64,000 nt of DNA from Physcomitrium patens (GCF_000002425.4 NC_037263.1:11906951-11970950), one strand, 5' to 3'; positions 39,032 to 52,143 are shown, numbered from the stretch's first letter. The notes: generated from the letters alone by a model not told the origin. A program made the numbers and translations.

Positions 39032-41885
39032 ATAGGTTAGAAACTTGGTTAATAAATTAGCTACATGTCGCACATGTTGATAGCTTGTGAAACAAGCTAA
39101 CTATGTAGTGTATATATAGAAAACTTATCCAGTAAGTTAAGACATGTGTCTCATAATTTGAACACTTGTAGGAGGTCTTATAGAATGTTGTTACATAGCT
39201 CCTAATTAGATAGTATATATGGAAATAAGAATAAAACCTTCTTTACTCTTGTTAACACCTTTTTAGTGCTTAGTCTTATTTTAAATCTTTTTATTTTACT
39301 TATCTTTAATAATAGTCATTCTTGTTTAATATTATACCACCTTTAAATGATTATCTAGTCTTTTTAAGTGACACAAGATTATTTTGATCTTTCAATTTTT
39401 TGAGATTCATATCTTTGATAATTTTACAAGAGTCATAATTCTTTTTTCTTGTTTTATTTTAAAAATGAGTGGATTATACTACTTCTATTATTATATTTTT
39501 GAAGGTTATAGATTATCCACTTTTAAACTAATTTGTAGTTTTTTAATATTTATTTTTTGCTTAAATAAAGAAGATTATTTTTTTTTGTAGAAATTTTCAT
39601 TTGATATTAGAAATTATAGATTATCTTCCTCTAATTCAATATTTTGAATTTTTTTAAATTATCTATAGAAGAAAAAATTATGGATGTTACTCTCAATAAA
39701 AGTGAAAATAGATTTTCAACTATTGTAAATCTTCACAAGTTTGTCAATACCTCTAGGATAGAAATCTCATGTATTTTTAATGTGAATCATGAACATACTA
39801 TTCCTATACCTATATAACAAATCAATAATAAAGTTCAAAGTTTGCACCAAGAAGTTGTACAATTAAGAGAAGCAAATAGATCAACTTCACAACTAAATCT
39901 AAGAAGTTTTGCTACTGCAAGTATTAACGAGGCAATGATAAGTATATCCAAGAATAAGTTTGATGGAATATGATCAAATTTTCAAGGATTTTAATAACAA
40001 ATAAAGTAATATTTAAGGTTGCATCTTTCTTAATATACTAATAGATTTATTCAAGTCAAATTCATAGGAGCACTTTTTTTTGGAAGTATTTTTTTTTTTC
40101 TTTACATCTTTTTTAAAAAAAATTCAAGACTATTCTATGATTTAAATTCATTCTTGGAAGTATTTATAGCTATATTTGGAAAAATATATTAAAAAAAAAT
40201 ATCAGAGATCAAGCTCATATTTATATGACAAGAATTACGTTCAGCCATCATATATGGTATTATATTTTAAAACCTTGCTTGTAATGTGGATTGAAATAAT
40301 AAAGCCCTTATTAATCAATTATAATATGAATTGAAAGACAATGTCAAAATTTATTGTTGATGATGTCAATAGCAAATTCATTAGAGCAGTTTATTGTTCA
40401 AGCCATTGCATGCAACAATTGACTCTTTAAAAGACAACAAAAGGAAAGATTTGATTGAAGAAATATAAGTCAAGTCATGGCAATACCTTCTAAGTTTTTG
40501 GAAGCCTATTCATGTAGGCTAAAGCCTATAAAAATTGACACAATATGATTTAAATATCTTACTAAGCAAAAAAAAGACTCATCATCATCAAGAAGATTTG
40601 TGCCTATATTATAAAGAATCCAAGCATACTTCTTAACATTGTTCAAAGAAGCAATGTAATCACAAAATGAGGAGCTTGATTGCCAAAGAGGATAACATGT
40701 TAAAAAACAAGTTTTTCTAGGTATAATAAAGAGTGTGCAATTAAAATCGTATGTAATATCTAGTAAAGGTCCTATTTTTTCTTTAAATATTTTATCTTAT
40801 TTAATAATAGAAATTTTTTAGAACCAAAAAATCACAAAGTTATAGGTTTGTTAGATTCAAGAGTCTCAATTTATTATATGGATGAAGACTTTGTCAAAAA
40901 ATAATAAATATCTTTTATTAAAAAAAAAAAATTGTACATATAAAAATAATAGATGGTTATTTGTTGTCTTTTAGAGATGTTACCTATGAAATTATTTCTT
41001 TAGATGTGGCAACTAATAATCATAATAGTTTACTAATATTTAATGTGATTAAATCTACTTTTGATTTAATTATTTTATAATTATTGTGGGTAAAAAAATA
41101 CAACCCTTAAATAGATTAGATTTCTCATAATCTTGATTTTTTCTTTAGTTTAATCGAAGATTTTTCTAATCAAGTAAAAATCCATAAGTCCAATACATCC
41201 AAATTTTTATTAGTAGGTGCAAGAACTTTAATGCATGTTGCAAAAGAAGGATCAATTTTTGTTATATATGCTACACCTATTCTTCATAGCAAAAAGACTT
41301 GAAGTGGCATTCCAAGCTAATATTAAGATTATTAAGTTATTTTTGAAAAGAATAATACAGATATTCTTTGAAAGCATTGTCTTTATGATTGTTCTATTGA
41401 TTTTTAAGAAGAAGCTCAACTACAATTTAAAACAATCAATAGCCTATTACAAAATAAGTTGACTAAACTTAAAGAGCATATTGACAAGAACTTGGTTAAG
41501 GATTTCATATGCCATTATAAATTTCCAATAAGGGCTCTTACTTTATTTGTGAAGAAAAAAGATGGATCTTTGTAGATGTGTATGGACTATCAAGGACTTA
41601 ATAAGATCACTATTAAGAATAAGTATTTTCTATATTTGATTTTAAGTATTTTTATTCAATTGAATCAAATAAATATTTATATAAAAATAGATCTATAAAG
41701 AGCATACAACTTGATACGTATTAAAAAAAAGAGATGAATAGAAAATTATATTTCAAATTAAGTATGGATATTTTGAATATAATATCATGCTATTTGGATT
41801 TAGAAATGTACTAGCTATTTTTTAACATCTATTGAATGATGTATTTTGTGAATTTTTTCATGAATTTATTATCTATTAGATTATG
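39032..41885 (+). mobile_element. Truncated plus-strand chromovirus (partial 5' LTR to RT)
   Basis: Starts in the middle of a G2-type LTR (AGGTTAGAAACTTGG, palindrome TAGCTTGT/ACAAGCTA near 39088), then gag from 39680 with an N-terminus unlike G2 (VQSLHQEVVQLREANRSTS, coil-like), protease (FVKK region and ARTLMHVAKE, 40760-41300), and RT (CMDYQGLNKIT near 41580, NIMLFGFRNV near 41790), ending at about 41885. Pol beyond the early RT is absent. Very A/T-rich with many stops. Confidence 0.6.
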
Positions 41886-44199
41886 TGCATTTGGATATTT
41901 GAAGATGTATATCAATTACTTCTAAATCAAGGATATTTTTTTAACTCTTTTATAGATTTTTTTTTTAAAAAATAAAATATATATATTCATGATGATATAA
42001 AAATCAAATATATATATGAATTATTCAAGCAATGGAAGACTATGGTTGAAAAGCATACAAAAAAAAGAACAAAATATCTAAAATCAGATATTGGTAGAAA
42101 ATACAAGTTAAAAAAGTTTAAACACTTTTGCAAAGAATATAAAATGGTGTATTTTTTCACCACATCATATATATTTTAATAGAATAGAGTAGTAGATAGG
42201 ATAAACATAAACTTATTGGAGAAGGCATGTAATAAGTTAAATTATGCAAAGCTTTAAAAGTGATTTTGGATTGAAGTTTTAAATTTGCATGCTACTTGAT
42301 AAATCTCTCATCTTGCATTATAATTCAATATAATATTTTAAAAGAAGAGTAGAATAAAAAGTTTGTTGATTATTCTAGGCTTTGAATATTTGGATGCTCT
42401 ACATATGTGCATGTTTTAAGTGTGCATAAAAACAAGTTAGATCTAAAAGCAAGAAAGAACATCTTTTTTAGATATGAAATAATTATGAAGAAATATTAAG
42501 TTTGAGATCTTATTGTATGTAGGATCATCATCAATACAGATGTAAATTTTGATGAGACTCTATTATTAAGTACTTATATGCATAGTATTAAGGAAAATGT
42601 TGTAAGTGAACATACACCAAAGACTATTCAAGTAAAAATAGCTGATTTTGAATCTTCTATTAATAAAGAAATAGCTTCAGATTTGGATGGTGAATTTGAT
42701 ATTGACAAAGTGCCAAAAGAAAGACCTCAATCTCATAAATCAAAGAAGATTTATAGAATCCTTGAAAAATATGGATTTGTAAATATAATTGCATTTGCAT
42801 TGATCATAGAGAATAGTAAACCTTCAAACTTTCAAGCAATGAAAGATAAGGAATATTATAGATGAAAAATTGCAATGACAAAAGAAATAAAGTTTTTGCA
42901 CAAAATACATAGTATAGTCGTTGGTGCCTCTATCTTAAGATAACAAAAGAAATTAATTACAAATAAGTATATAAGAAGAAAGAAGAAACTCCAAAAACAA
43001 GTAAAATGAGATACAAAGTTAGATTAGTGGCAGAAAGACATATTCAAAAAGAAAGAATTAGTTTTAATAAAATATTTTTATTAATAATAAAGATTCTATC
43101 TATTTATATTTTATTATTTATAATAAAAATATTTGACTTAGAATTGAAGCAATTTAATGTTACTACTATATTCTTGCATGATGAGTTAGATGAAGATATT
43201 TAAATACAATATGCAAAAGAATTTATTATTCTAAAAATAGAAAATCATCTTTGTATATTGATTATAGCAAAGAAGTTGAAAAAAATTGTAAGATAAAAGC
43301 TCAACTTAGTAAAGAGTTTAAAACAAAGAATTTTAGTCTTATTAAAAAAAATCTTGTATGAAGAGATTGTCAAAGATTGACAAGAAAGAAAATTAATTTT
43401 ATATCAAAAGGACTATATTAAGAGAGTTCTTTTAAGTTCAAAATAGAGATTAGAAAATTTATAAGTATTCTACTAGATACTCATTTTAAGTTATTTACAA
43501 TTCTTTTTCTGATAAAATAAATAAATAAATAAATTATCATGGATTTAATATCATATTTAAGTATTATTAGAATCTTAATGTATACAATAGTTTATATAAG
43601 ACTAGATATTTTATATATTGTCAGTATAATAAGTAGGTTCATAAAAAATCTTAGAAAAGAATATTAGAAAGTTGTGAAGTGGATACTCTAATACGTGAAA
43701 GAAACAATGCATGTAAGCATTGTCTACAATAGAAGTAAAAAAAGAAAGTAAAAAGATTGTAGGATTTGTGGATTTTGATTATGCATGAAATCTTGAAAAT
43801 AGTTCAATTGATAATAAAAGTAGACTACATAGTTGGTGTAGAAGCTACAAAGAAGGCTATATAATTGAAGAAATTTGTTGATAAGCTTGGATTAGTGCAT
43901 TAGTACACTCTAGCATTTTGTGATAGTTATATTGGAATTCATCTAATAAAGAATAAAAAATTCTTTATTAGGACAAAGCTTATAAATATAAGATATTATT
44001 ACATCAAAGAAATTTTTATTGATAATGATATTTTATTATAAAAGATTTGTATCTAAAAAAACATAGAAAATATCCTTTCAAAATCTATACTTGTTGAAAA
44101 GTTTAAATTTAGTTTGGACTTAATTAATGTAGTAGAATATTAGAGAATCTATCTTTATTAACTTAGTTGAATAAAAAAAATACAATTAAAGTAGAGATT
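41886..44199 (+). pseudogene. Copia element C2, part B (integrase core, RT, RNase H)
   Basis: Integrase: LFKQWKTMVEKHTKKRTKYL, KEYKMVYFFTTSYIF and a LLEKACNKLNYAKL end (41990-42300). RT: FQAMKDKEYYR (42830), MRYKVRLVAERHIQKERISF and LELKQFNVTTIFLHDELDED (43006-43203). RNase H end: INIRYYYIKEIFI and IENILSKSI (43980-44090). It completes part A at 31850-32185, so the intervening 9.7 kb arrived later. Degenerate, with stops throughout. Confidence 0.65.
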
Positions 44200-46264
44200 A
44201 TTAATAGTGGCTTATATTTTGATAAAAGGTAATATTTTTGGAAGGTCTATAATTATTTCTAACTAGGAATTGGAGGCAAGAGCATCTTTGGCTAGGATAT
44301 AAGAAGAAGTCCTACAATACAAAACATCTATAATACAAAGTTGTATTCTAATATTTTTATTAAATAAAAATAAATAAAATATAAAATTATAAAAAAAATT
44401 AATCAAAAATATTGAATAAAATTATCTTAGAAGTATAGATAATAATCAAGGAGGTATTAAAATTAATAAGTATTAATGATGTTTCATTATAAACAAGCTT
44501 TTATATACTTTATATAGCCATAAATAAGAAAAAATAAATTAAATAATAAAAATAAATAATATAGATATCTTTAGAAAAGAATAAAGTATAATTTGTAGCA
44601 TAAATTATCTGAAGAAACTAAGAATTGATATCTAGAGAGGACTAGTTGTGAACTTGGATAGAAATTATATCTTAAGGCACAAAATTGGGTACCTATGGAA
44701 ATTCAAGGATTCTTTAGTTGTTCAAAGAGTGATACTTAAGAGTAGACTACAAAGAAATTCTTAAAAAAATTATTATGAGTGATTTTAGTTTGTAATGACT
44801 TTGTAAAAGCTTTAAAAAGTTAGAGTTTTTTTGAAGTGATATTGAATTTTTGAGAAGTATAAAGGATTTATATTTTGAAGAATTTTGCAAGATCAATATA
44901 TGATCTATATGTAAAAAAAATTATTAAATAACCAAAGTCATATTATATTTGTAGAATAAATTTGAACTTGATCAAATGATTCTTTTGAAGGTTGTTAAAT
45001 TTCACAATATTGGAATCTTCGAAATTGGAGTTTAATAGACTAGTAAAAGCTTCTAAGATTTACAAATTTTTTTCAATTAGATTGAAATAAAATCTTGCAT
45101 ACTAATAGCATATTTAATTTTTAAGAATTAAGCAAAATTTGGAAGCTATTAAATAGTATATTAAAGAGATATTGATGCTAAGAAATTGACTTAAAGATTG
45201 GAGAATGAAACCAATTGACACCCAAGTAGATTATGGGATTTATTTTTTATTGGGTCAATTTGACCTTCTTCAAATTACTTGTGCTTGTTTCAACTAAGTA
45301 ATTAAGGGGTATAAAAATTTTAAATCAAAACCTATGGTTAAACTATTAATTATTAAATTTTCAATTTAGTATAAAGTTTAGAATTTTATTAGGATTTTAT
45401 CAAATTTTTATTAAGATTTATTTAAAATTTTATTTTAAAAAATTGAAATTATATTATAATTTGGTTGGATTTATCTAAGATTTTATTAGGATTTTATTAG
45501 GATTTTTTTTTTTATTTTACTTAAGGTTTATTTAAGATCTTTAGTTTTGATATTTTATTAAAAAAAAAATTAAGTTTTTTTAAAATTTTATGTTCTTTTT
45601 ATTATTTCTTATAACTTCTTTGGATTTTATGATAATTTTATTATAGTTATTTTAATACTTCTTTAAGGTTTATTTATTATTTCTTTATGATTATTATTTA
45701 GAATTTTTTTTAAAATTTTAAAAAATTGATTAAAGTTTGATTAAAAATTTTAAAGTTTAATTAGGGTTTATTTAGTATTATATTAGAATTATTAGGACCT
45801 TGTTGTTGTAATTTCTAATTTATCTTTTACAACCAAGTTCTTCATGTATTATCACGTAAGACTTCACATAATACAATGGAAATAGAAATGCCAAAATATA
45901 GAATCAAATTTAGGGTTTTTGGTTTGAGAGGCCTTGACATGATATAGTCATGGATGGACTTAGAGTTGGAGATTAGTGTATAGAGCAAATCGTATAGTAT
46001 ATGAATGAGCTTGGAGAGAGCATATTGTACCTTAAGTGTGGTATCAATAAAGTTGTGAGCTAGAGATTTTTTCCATGGATGTAGCTCATGAAGAAGTGAA
46101 CCATATATATATTATGTTTGTGTATACTTGATTTTTGTTGTTATTTTTGTTAATGTAAATTTTATGATTAATCTTAATTAATAAAACTTTTTTTAATTAA
46201 AAGAAAATAGGATAAAATCTACCATTTGTGGCCATTTTTTATAGAATTGTAGTTAATACAGAGC
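44200..46264 (+). repeat. Probable 3' LTR of Copia C2, interrupted
   Basis: A purine run AAAGTAGAGAT (to about 44198) precedes a decayed TG-type start, and after the insertion at 44342-45875 the sequence has Copia-LTR words: a TATCAATAAAG polyadenylation-like stretch near 46044 and TGAACCATATATATTATG near 46098. The end is placed at TTAATACA near 46264. The 5' LTR was not found. Boundaries approximate. Confidence 0.4.
44342..45875. repeat. LTR-like repeat unit, copy 1 (decayed)
   Basis: Matches 50092-51951 in order, for example CTTAAGGCACAAAA near 44671 and TGACTTTGTAAAAGCTTT near 44801, ending in a GTTGTAATTTCTAATTTATC tract and CACGTAA. TG...CA ends. Its internal minisatellite is degraded to TTATTAGGATTT words near 45480-45510. 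No coding frame. Confidence 0.6.
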
Positions 46265-46282
46265 ATTCTATTTATTGATTCT

Positions 46283-46310
46283 ATAAATAAATAAATAAAT
46301 AAATAAATAA
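46283..46310. repeat. TAAA tetranucleotide repeat
   Basis: About seven TAAA units. A similar TTTA run occurs inside the E1 5' LTR at about 52107-52143. Confidence 0.85.
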
Positions 46311-46339
46311 CTTAAAAAATGTAGGTAATATAAAATAAA

Positions 46340-46520
46340 AGTTGAAATAAAAGTTTTTTCCAAATCTAGAAATGCTTCTTTTGCATCTTTACTCCACTCT
46401 AATTTATCTTTAAAAATTTAGACATGTAAAAATATCAAAACAACTTATACAAATTAATTATAGACTCAAGGATTTTAAAATAGATTAGCAAAGCCTAGTA
46501 GCATTTATTAAAAATTTAAA
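46340..46520 (-). pseudogene. Small Ty3 RT/RNase H linker fragment
   Basis: The minus-strand reading gives DKLEWSKDAKEAFLDLEK, the RT-to-RNase H connection of Ty3 elements, next to a poorly readable FLGFAN-like part. No LTR attached. An isolated relic close to the CASP-like gene's upstream region. Confidence 0.5.
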
Positions 46521-46799
46521 GCTTGAAATTGCTTTAAATGTCGGTTGTAATTATAATAATAATTTTTTGAGGCTGTAATTATTACTTGTAAAAAAATTAC
46601 TTTTTTAGATGCAAATAAATATAAATAATAATTATCATTCTTTTTTAATAGATGAAAATGATAATGCAACCAAATACAAATGAAGTAATATATGATTTTA
46701 TTAATAAAAGAATGTCACATATAATAAGATTATCATTTGTACTCAATTTATTTTTTAAATAGTTTTATATAGTAAAATTAGTACTACTATAAAGTATTA

Positions 46800-47848
46800 G
46801 TGTAAGCTGCCCAGAAAACGTTGCACTTTCTATAAAAACATTGCAAAATTACACCATATATTATACCACAGTAGTACCAGAATTTACTATATTATACCAA
46901 CAAAATGTGTTCAACAAATAGCATCCCACCTCCCACATCCTACATTCCTCCTCCCACCTCCCACCTTGTAAGGTGCTTCCGAATCAAACTTTGACCCTTG
47001 CAACACACCCTCTTCTTCCACGCAAAGCACTTACGTACATTATGTTCTAATTATAGATGTCGCCGCTTCCTTTAACGAGTTTATACAAATAGCAATATCA
47101 AAGTGAAACATCAATAATACAAGAATACTAAACACATGAAATCCAACTAGTCGAAGAGGTTGCAAACAATCTTCTGGCAATCTCTAATGTCTCCAAAGTG
47201 AATGCTGCCATGTGGGAGTTAATAATATTAAGGACAATCTGTCATGCACCCTGTCCCCTGACATGTGCAACCATGCTTTCGCGAATACATCTAAATATAT
47301 CACGTTAAAAAATAATAAAAAACTCAAAGAATCCTACCTTCACTGCTACGCTACGGTGCCCATCGGAGCGCCAGTTGGTGCCGACTACGAAACTTGCATT
47401 TACACCCAAATTAGCTTATCTCCTAATTTTGTGTGCACATGAAGCTTCAAATGGAGAAATATATTCAACAATCTCGGGTTTCATGGAAACGATGAGGGTT
47501 GACTTTCTTTACCAGATGAAAGTTGAGAAGCCGACAAATACCGACTGAAATTGTAATCAATACCACTGCCATCCCACAGTATTATAGCAGTGGGGTCTGG
47601 ACGATTTCTCATATGTTTTCAGGTTTGATGCACCACTAAAGCACAGTCCAGAGTTCACACAGTGTGTCGAAGGCTGCGTCTCAGGAGTTGCACACACAGC
47701 GGTTACAGTTTCGCAGAGCTTTGAGGTTTTGTATCTGCATCTGGTGACTGATCGTGACTCAAGTGGATGGCCACCAGGGTTCAGGAAGTTTGAAGAAGGT
47801 TGTCGGTTGGGTTGAGGGAGGGAATTGCACGGTGCTTGTGAGTGTGCG
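46800..47848 (+). promoter_or_regulatory. Upstream region of the CASP-like gene
   Basis: GC rises from 46800 onward. A pyrimidine-rich block of CTCCCACC-like repeats lies at about 46926-46968. Short frames on both strands (47212-47442 plus, 47557-47907 minus) have no recognisable features and are probably chance. The leader start was not resolved. Confidence 0.35.
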
Positions 47849-48640
47849 ATGGAGGATCCCAAAGGAGCATGGCAAAGTGATGTGTTTGACAACGGTCGTG
47901 ACTTCAAACCTCACGACAAAGCACCTGCCAATGTAACCGCCGGCACTACTCCACCTATGTACAACGTTGGAGCGGGTGGCAGTGAGGGAAACTCCAAAGC
48001 TTTGTCGATCATCTCCATTGTACTGCGATGTCTCTCCATAATGTTCAACGTTGTTTCGTTAGGCGTCATCGCGTCTAACCAGGGAAAGAGCTACTTCGTT
48101 GTTTGGAGGACACTCAACTCGTCTAACATGCAATACCTTTTTGCGATCAATGTCATTGTGCTCGTCTACTGCGTCGTACAGTTGATCCTGTCCATCATAA
48201 ACCTGGTCCAGGGTAAAATGGTGCTTTCAGGACCCACACAGCCAGCCTCCACCATCACCTACATCTGCGACCAGGTGAGAGCCGCATTGCAGCAACTCTT
48301 TTCCACCAGAAGTCGTTGTGCTTTGCAAGCTTAGCAAGAAATGATAATGTGATGCAGATCAGATGGGACCCAATTGAGGTAGATGTAACTGATCAGTGTC
48401 TGTGGCTTACCTGTGGTGGAATAGGGGCTGACCTACATGCTAATGGCCGGATTCGGAGCCGGAGTGGCCCTCCAAGCATCCGTTGACAAAGGAGAGTCCG
48501 GCATGTTGGACTGTTCAGGTGCGAATGAGTTCTGTGGGAAGAACAAAGCCTCCGCTGCCTTGAGTTTCTTGGGCTTTGTGTGCATTGCACTGTCTGCCAA
48601 CCTTAATTACCTTCGTTTATACTTTATGGCTGCCAAGTAG
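47849..48640 (+). CDS. CASP-like (CASPL, DUF588/UPF0497) four-helix membrane protein (2 exons)
   Basis: Exons 47849-48274 and 48425-48640 join in phase 0 (GT/AG, 150-bp intron) to give 213 aa. Family role: small plasma-membrane proteins; the CASPs proper scaffold the Casparian-strip membrane domain, and most CASP-like members have no defined job, so the exact role here is unknown. Seen: a polar N-terminus of about 50 residues, then four membrane segments near 52-75, 96-119, 134-160 and 184-208. The family's signature charged residues are present: Arg60 in helix 1 (IVLRCLSI) and Asp141 in helix 3 (YICDQGLTY). The loop between helices 3 and 4 has two cysteines (C172, C179), which could pair. 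Start: first in-frame ATG at 47849; an upstream in-frame TTG is not a plant start. No stop or frameshift, so probably functional. Confidence 0.9.
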
Positions 48641-49802
48641 TTAGCTAATCAACCAGACTTCCTTCCTCCATAGCCTCGTGGCCTCCACCTCTGACATGAT
48701 TTCCGAGATCTTTCTACAGCTTAGTCTCTCGTGATTACACTGTTAAAGTGTCAAATTCTAGTTTAGTACCCTAGATTTCTAGTTGGGTTGCATGCCCAGG
48801 AGTTAGAAGTTGGATTTGGCAGGCTTTTTACTTGGAAATTGATTGAATTCTGTAGATCCATTGCACTGAACAAGGATTGTGCTTAAGCTTATGTACTTGG
48901 CAACAGGGATGTAGAAGCTTTAGCTGATTAGAAAATATTATAAATCAAAATCGTCATTATGATGACGTTATTCTTTTGAGTTTCAGATTGCTTCACTATT
49001 TTCCTTTTCTCTTTCTATTTTTGCATCGCTAGTGAAACTCCAAGATACAAATATTAATTCAGCATAATTTTTTATGCCAAAGTTAATAAATAGTACAAAG
49101 AACCCATATCTTAATTTAATCTAACTAAAATATTTGATTCTTTGATGGATTGAATATCTTCAACTTGTCTTGAATCTATTGGCCTAAAACTTATTATTAT
49201 CTAATTATTTTGGATCTATAGCTAAATAAAATAGATTTATTAACACAATATTTTGACAAAAGAAATCTAAGGTAAGTTAAAATTGTCTAACTTGCTAGTT
49301 CAATCAAATTTTATTAAATGCATTTGATTAGATACAAATGATAGATTAAAATATTATATGATAATATGTATATAATAATAAAAAGACAATTAGCTACTAC
49401 AATTAATTAAAAGTAGTATAAGTCTATAACAAAGTCATGTCAAAATACGTTCTTCAATATTAATGGTGTTATTATATTAAACCTAAAATTCCATTCAAAA
49501 TAATTATGCAATAGAATGTTTTTATTGTTTTTTGACATATCTTATCTTCTTATTTTTTATTGAAGTTAACTTATGTACAATTTTTATTAAAATAACAGTT
49601 AGTACAAAAACTTTCTTAACACAAGTTTTTTTTAACAATCTATTAATTTTAGCATAATTTTTTTTTGTTAATTTTAATATTTATAAATTAGTATTTAACA
49701 AGAAATATAAGAATTTGGTAATAATAAAATATAATTAGTAATTTTTTTTTATCTCATAGCAAAGTTTAATTAAAATTTTAAATTATTAAATTATAAATTA
49801 AT
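48641..49802. other. 3' flank of the CASP-like gene and AT-rich spacer
   Basis: Low-copy sequence to about 49020, presumably containing the 3' untranslated region, then A/T-rich spacer with no readable feature until the E1 LTR. Confidence 0.5.
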
Positions 49803-50091
49803 TGTCACAAACATACATTTATTTTAATTATTACCTAAGTAATATGAATAGGTAAAAATATATAAAAGTAGATTAATTTCAAAATATATTTTTAGAAAAG
49901 CTTCTTAGAAGCTTTATAGATGTTATTTTGACTTAACATGTATTGTAGTTGATTGATAGGTTAGAAACTTGGTCAACAAGTTAACCACATGCTATACATA
50001 TTAGTAGCTTACAAAATAAGCCAATTATATGCTTTCTATAGAGAAAACTTGTCTTGCAAGTTAAGATACATGTTGTACAAAGTCAACACGT

Positions 50092-51951
50092 AGTCATGAT
50101 ATAAAATGGCTAATAAGTAAAAAGGTGAAGAAAATATCATATTTTTCAAGATCTTATTTCAAATATATTATAACAAATTATTTTGGAAAAATAGATAATA
50201 GTCAAGGGATAGTAAAATTAAAGGTGATAATACTACCTTTTTGCAAAATAGGCTTCTATTCACTTTGTAAAACCACAAATAGATCAAAATAAAGTAGATT
50301 AAAAAAAATAAACAATATAGGCATCTTTGGAAAGAAGTTAAGAGTAGTTTCCAACAAAAATTATCTAAAAAAACTAGTGTTGGTTATAAACCAGGGTCGA
50401 AATCAGACCTTAAGGCACAAAACTGAGCTCTAACAACGATTCTGGGGTTCTTTTTGAGATCAAAGAGTAGGATCTAGGAACTGACTTGATGAGGTTTTTT
50501 TAAGCATTTTCTTGGGGTGATTTGGATTTGTATTGACTTTGTAAGAGCTTTGCAAAGTCAGGGATTGTTTTAGATGACTCTAAATTTGTAAATAAAAAGG
50601 GAGATACCTTTTGGAAAATTTCGTAAGTTTGACAATAGATCCATAGGTGGAATTTTGAAGGTTTGTGGATTTATATGTATTCAATATATGCTATGAATTT
50701 GAGCTTGATCGAAGGGTTAGATCGAGGATTATTGAGGTTTAAATGGGTCAAGGTCTCAAAAAGTAGAATTTTAGATTGAGTGAGGATTTCTAAGATTTCT
50801 TGCACTCTATTAATTGGATTGGAGTGAAAATTATATATATAAGTAGTACACTTATTTTCCTACATATGTGAGAAGTTTGAGCTCAATTGAATGATTTGAT
50901 AAGGAGATATTGGCATTGAAAATTCAATATTTAGATTAAAAAAGGAGATTGGCCAACATCCAAGGAAATATTAGGATTGATCTTTTTTTTGGTAAGTTCA
51001 ATCTTCTTCAAACTTTTTTTGCTTATTTTCAACTTAATTCTTAAGACGTTTACAAATTTTGAGTTAAAATCAATGGTTCATTCATTAGTTATAGAAGTTT
51101 AAATCTATTGTAGGAATTACTTGGAATTATTTAAGGTTTCGTTAGGATATGTTTAGGGATCGATAAGGATTTGTTTAGGGTTTGGTTAAGATTTGGTTAA
51201 GGTTTATTAAAGATTTTATTAGGATTTGGTAAGGATTTATTAAGGATTTGGTTGGAATTTGGTTAGGATTTGGTAAGGATTTATTAAGGATTTGGTTGAG
51301 ATTTGGTTAGGATTTGGTAAGGATTTATTAAGGATTTGGTTGAGATTTGGTTAGGATTTAGTTAGGATTTATTAAGGATTTATTTAGGATTTGGTTAGGA
51401 TTTATTTAAGATTTGATTAGGATTTATTTAGGATTTGGTTAGAATTTATTTAAAATTTGGTTAGGATTTTTTAAGGATTTATTTAGGATTTGATTAGGAT
51501 TTGATTAGGATTTATTTAGGATTTGATTATAATTTAGATAAGATTTGTTTAGGATTTTATTAGGGTTTGGTTAGGATTTGACTAGGATTTATTTAGAATT
51601 TGGTTAGGATTTAATTCGAATTTGACTAGAATTTGATTAATTTTTTACTGCGATTTAATTAAGGTTTTATTTTAATATTTTATTGAGGTTTTTATTTTAA
51701 TATTTTTCTGAATTTTTATATTATTTTTTATGATTCTTTAATGGATTTTTAGAAATATTTTGTATTTCTTATATAATTCTTTTGAAATTTTGATTGAATT
51801 TGATCAATCTTTGATTATATTTGCTAATCTTAAATTATAATTTATTTGATAATCTATTAGAGTTTTTAGGACTTGTTGTAATTTTTCTTTTATCTTCCAC
51901 AGCCACGTGTCCAGTGCATTCTCAAGCCAAATGCTACGTAATATAATAATA
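50092..51951. repeat. LTR-like repeat unit, copy 2 (with minisatellite)
   Basis: 1860-bp insertion in the E1 LTR, exactly bounded by the LTR halves. It shares order and many words with 44342-45875. No coding frame. The simplest reading is a solo LTR of a long-LTR family or a non-autonomous element; its target duplication is not clear because the edges are decayed. Confidence 0.6.
51121..51640. repeat. Minisatellite of TTAGGATTTGG-type units
   Basis: About 500 bp of degenerate 10-12 bp units (TTAGGATTTGG, TTAAGGATTTA), in places forming 31-bp higher-order units such as those near 51210-51340. It lies in the 3' third of the LTR-like unit, and the same place in copy 1 has a worn version, so the array belongs to the element. 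Confidence 0.8.
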
Positions 51952-52112
51952 TTTTGGAGGTCTTATAAAACATTACCATGTAGCTCTTAGATAGATAGTA
52001 TATAGAAACAAGATTAAAGCCTTCTTCCCTCTTCTCAATACCTTTCTTACTTCTAATTTAGTTTCAAAAAGTCTCTAATTTTTTTTATCTTTTGACAATA
52101 GCGATTCTAATT

Positions 52113-52143
<31 letters not shown>

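Noticed and set aside
42578..42865. Independent 95-codon gene
   Set aside because: It is the linker between integrase and RT of the decayed Copia element C2; it ends in the FQAMKDKEYY RT start.
47557..47907. 116-codon minus-strand gene overlapping the CASP-like start
   Set aside because: It overlaps the well-supported CASP-like first exon antisense and has no domain.
51121..51640. Interstitial telomeric repeat
   Set aside because: Plant telomere units TTTAGGG appear only sporadically; the dominant unit is TTAGGATTTGG and the array sits inside a transposed unit.
51121..51640. CRISPR array
   Set aside because: Units are degenerate, contiguous and lack spacers, in a plant nuclear context.
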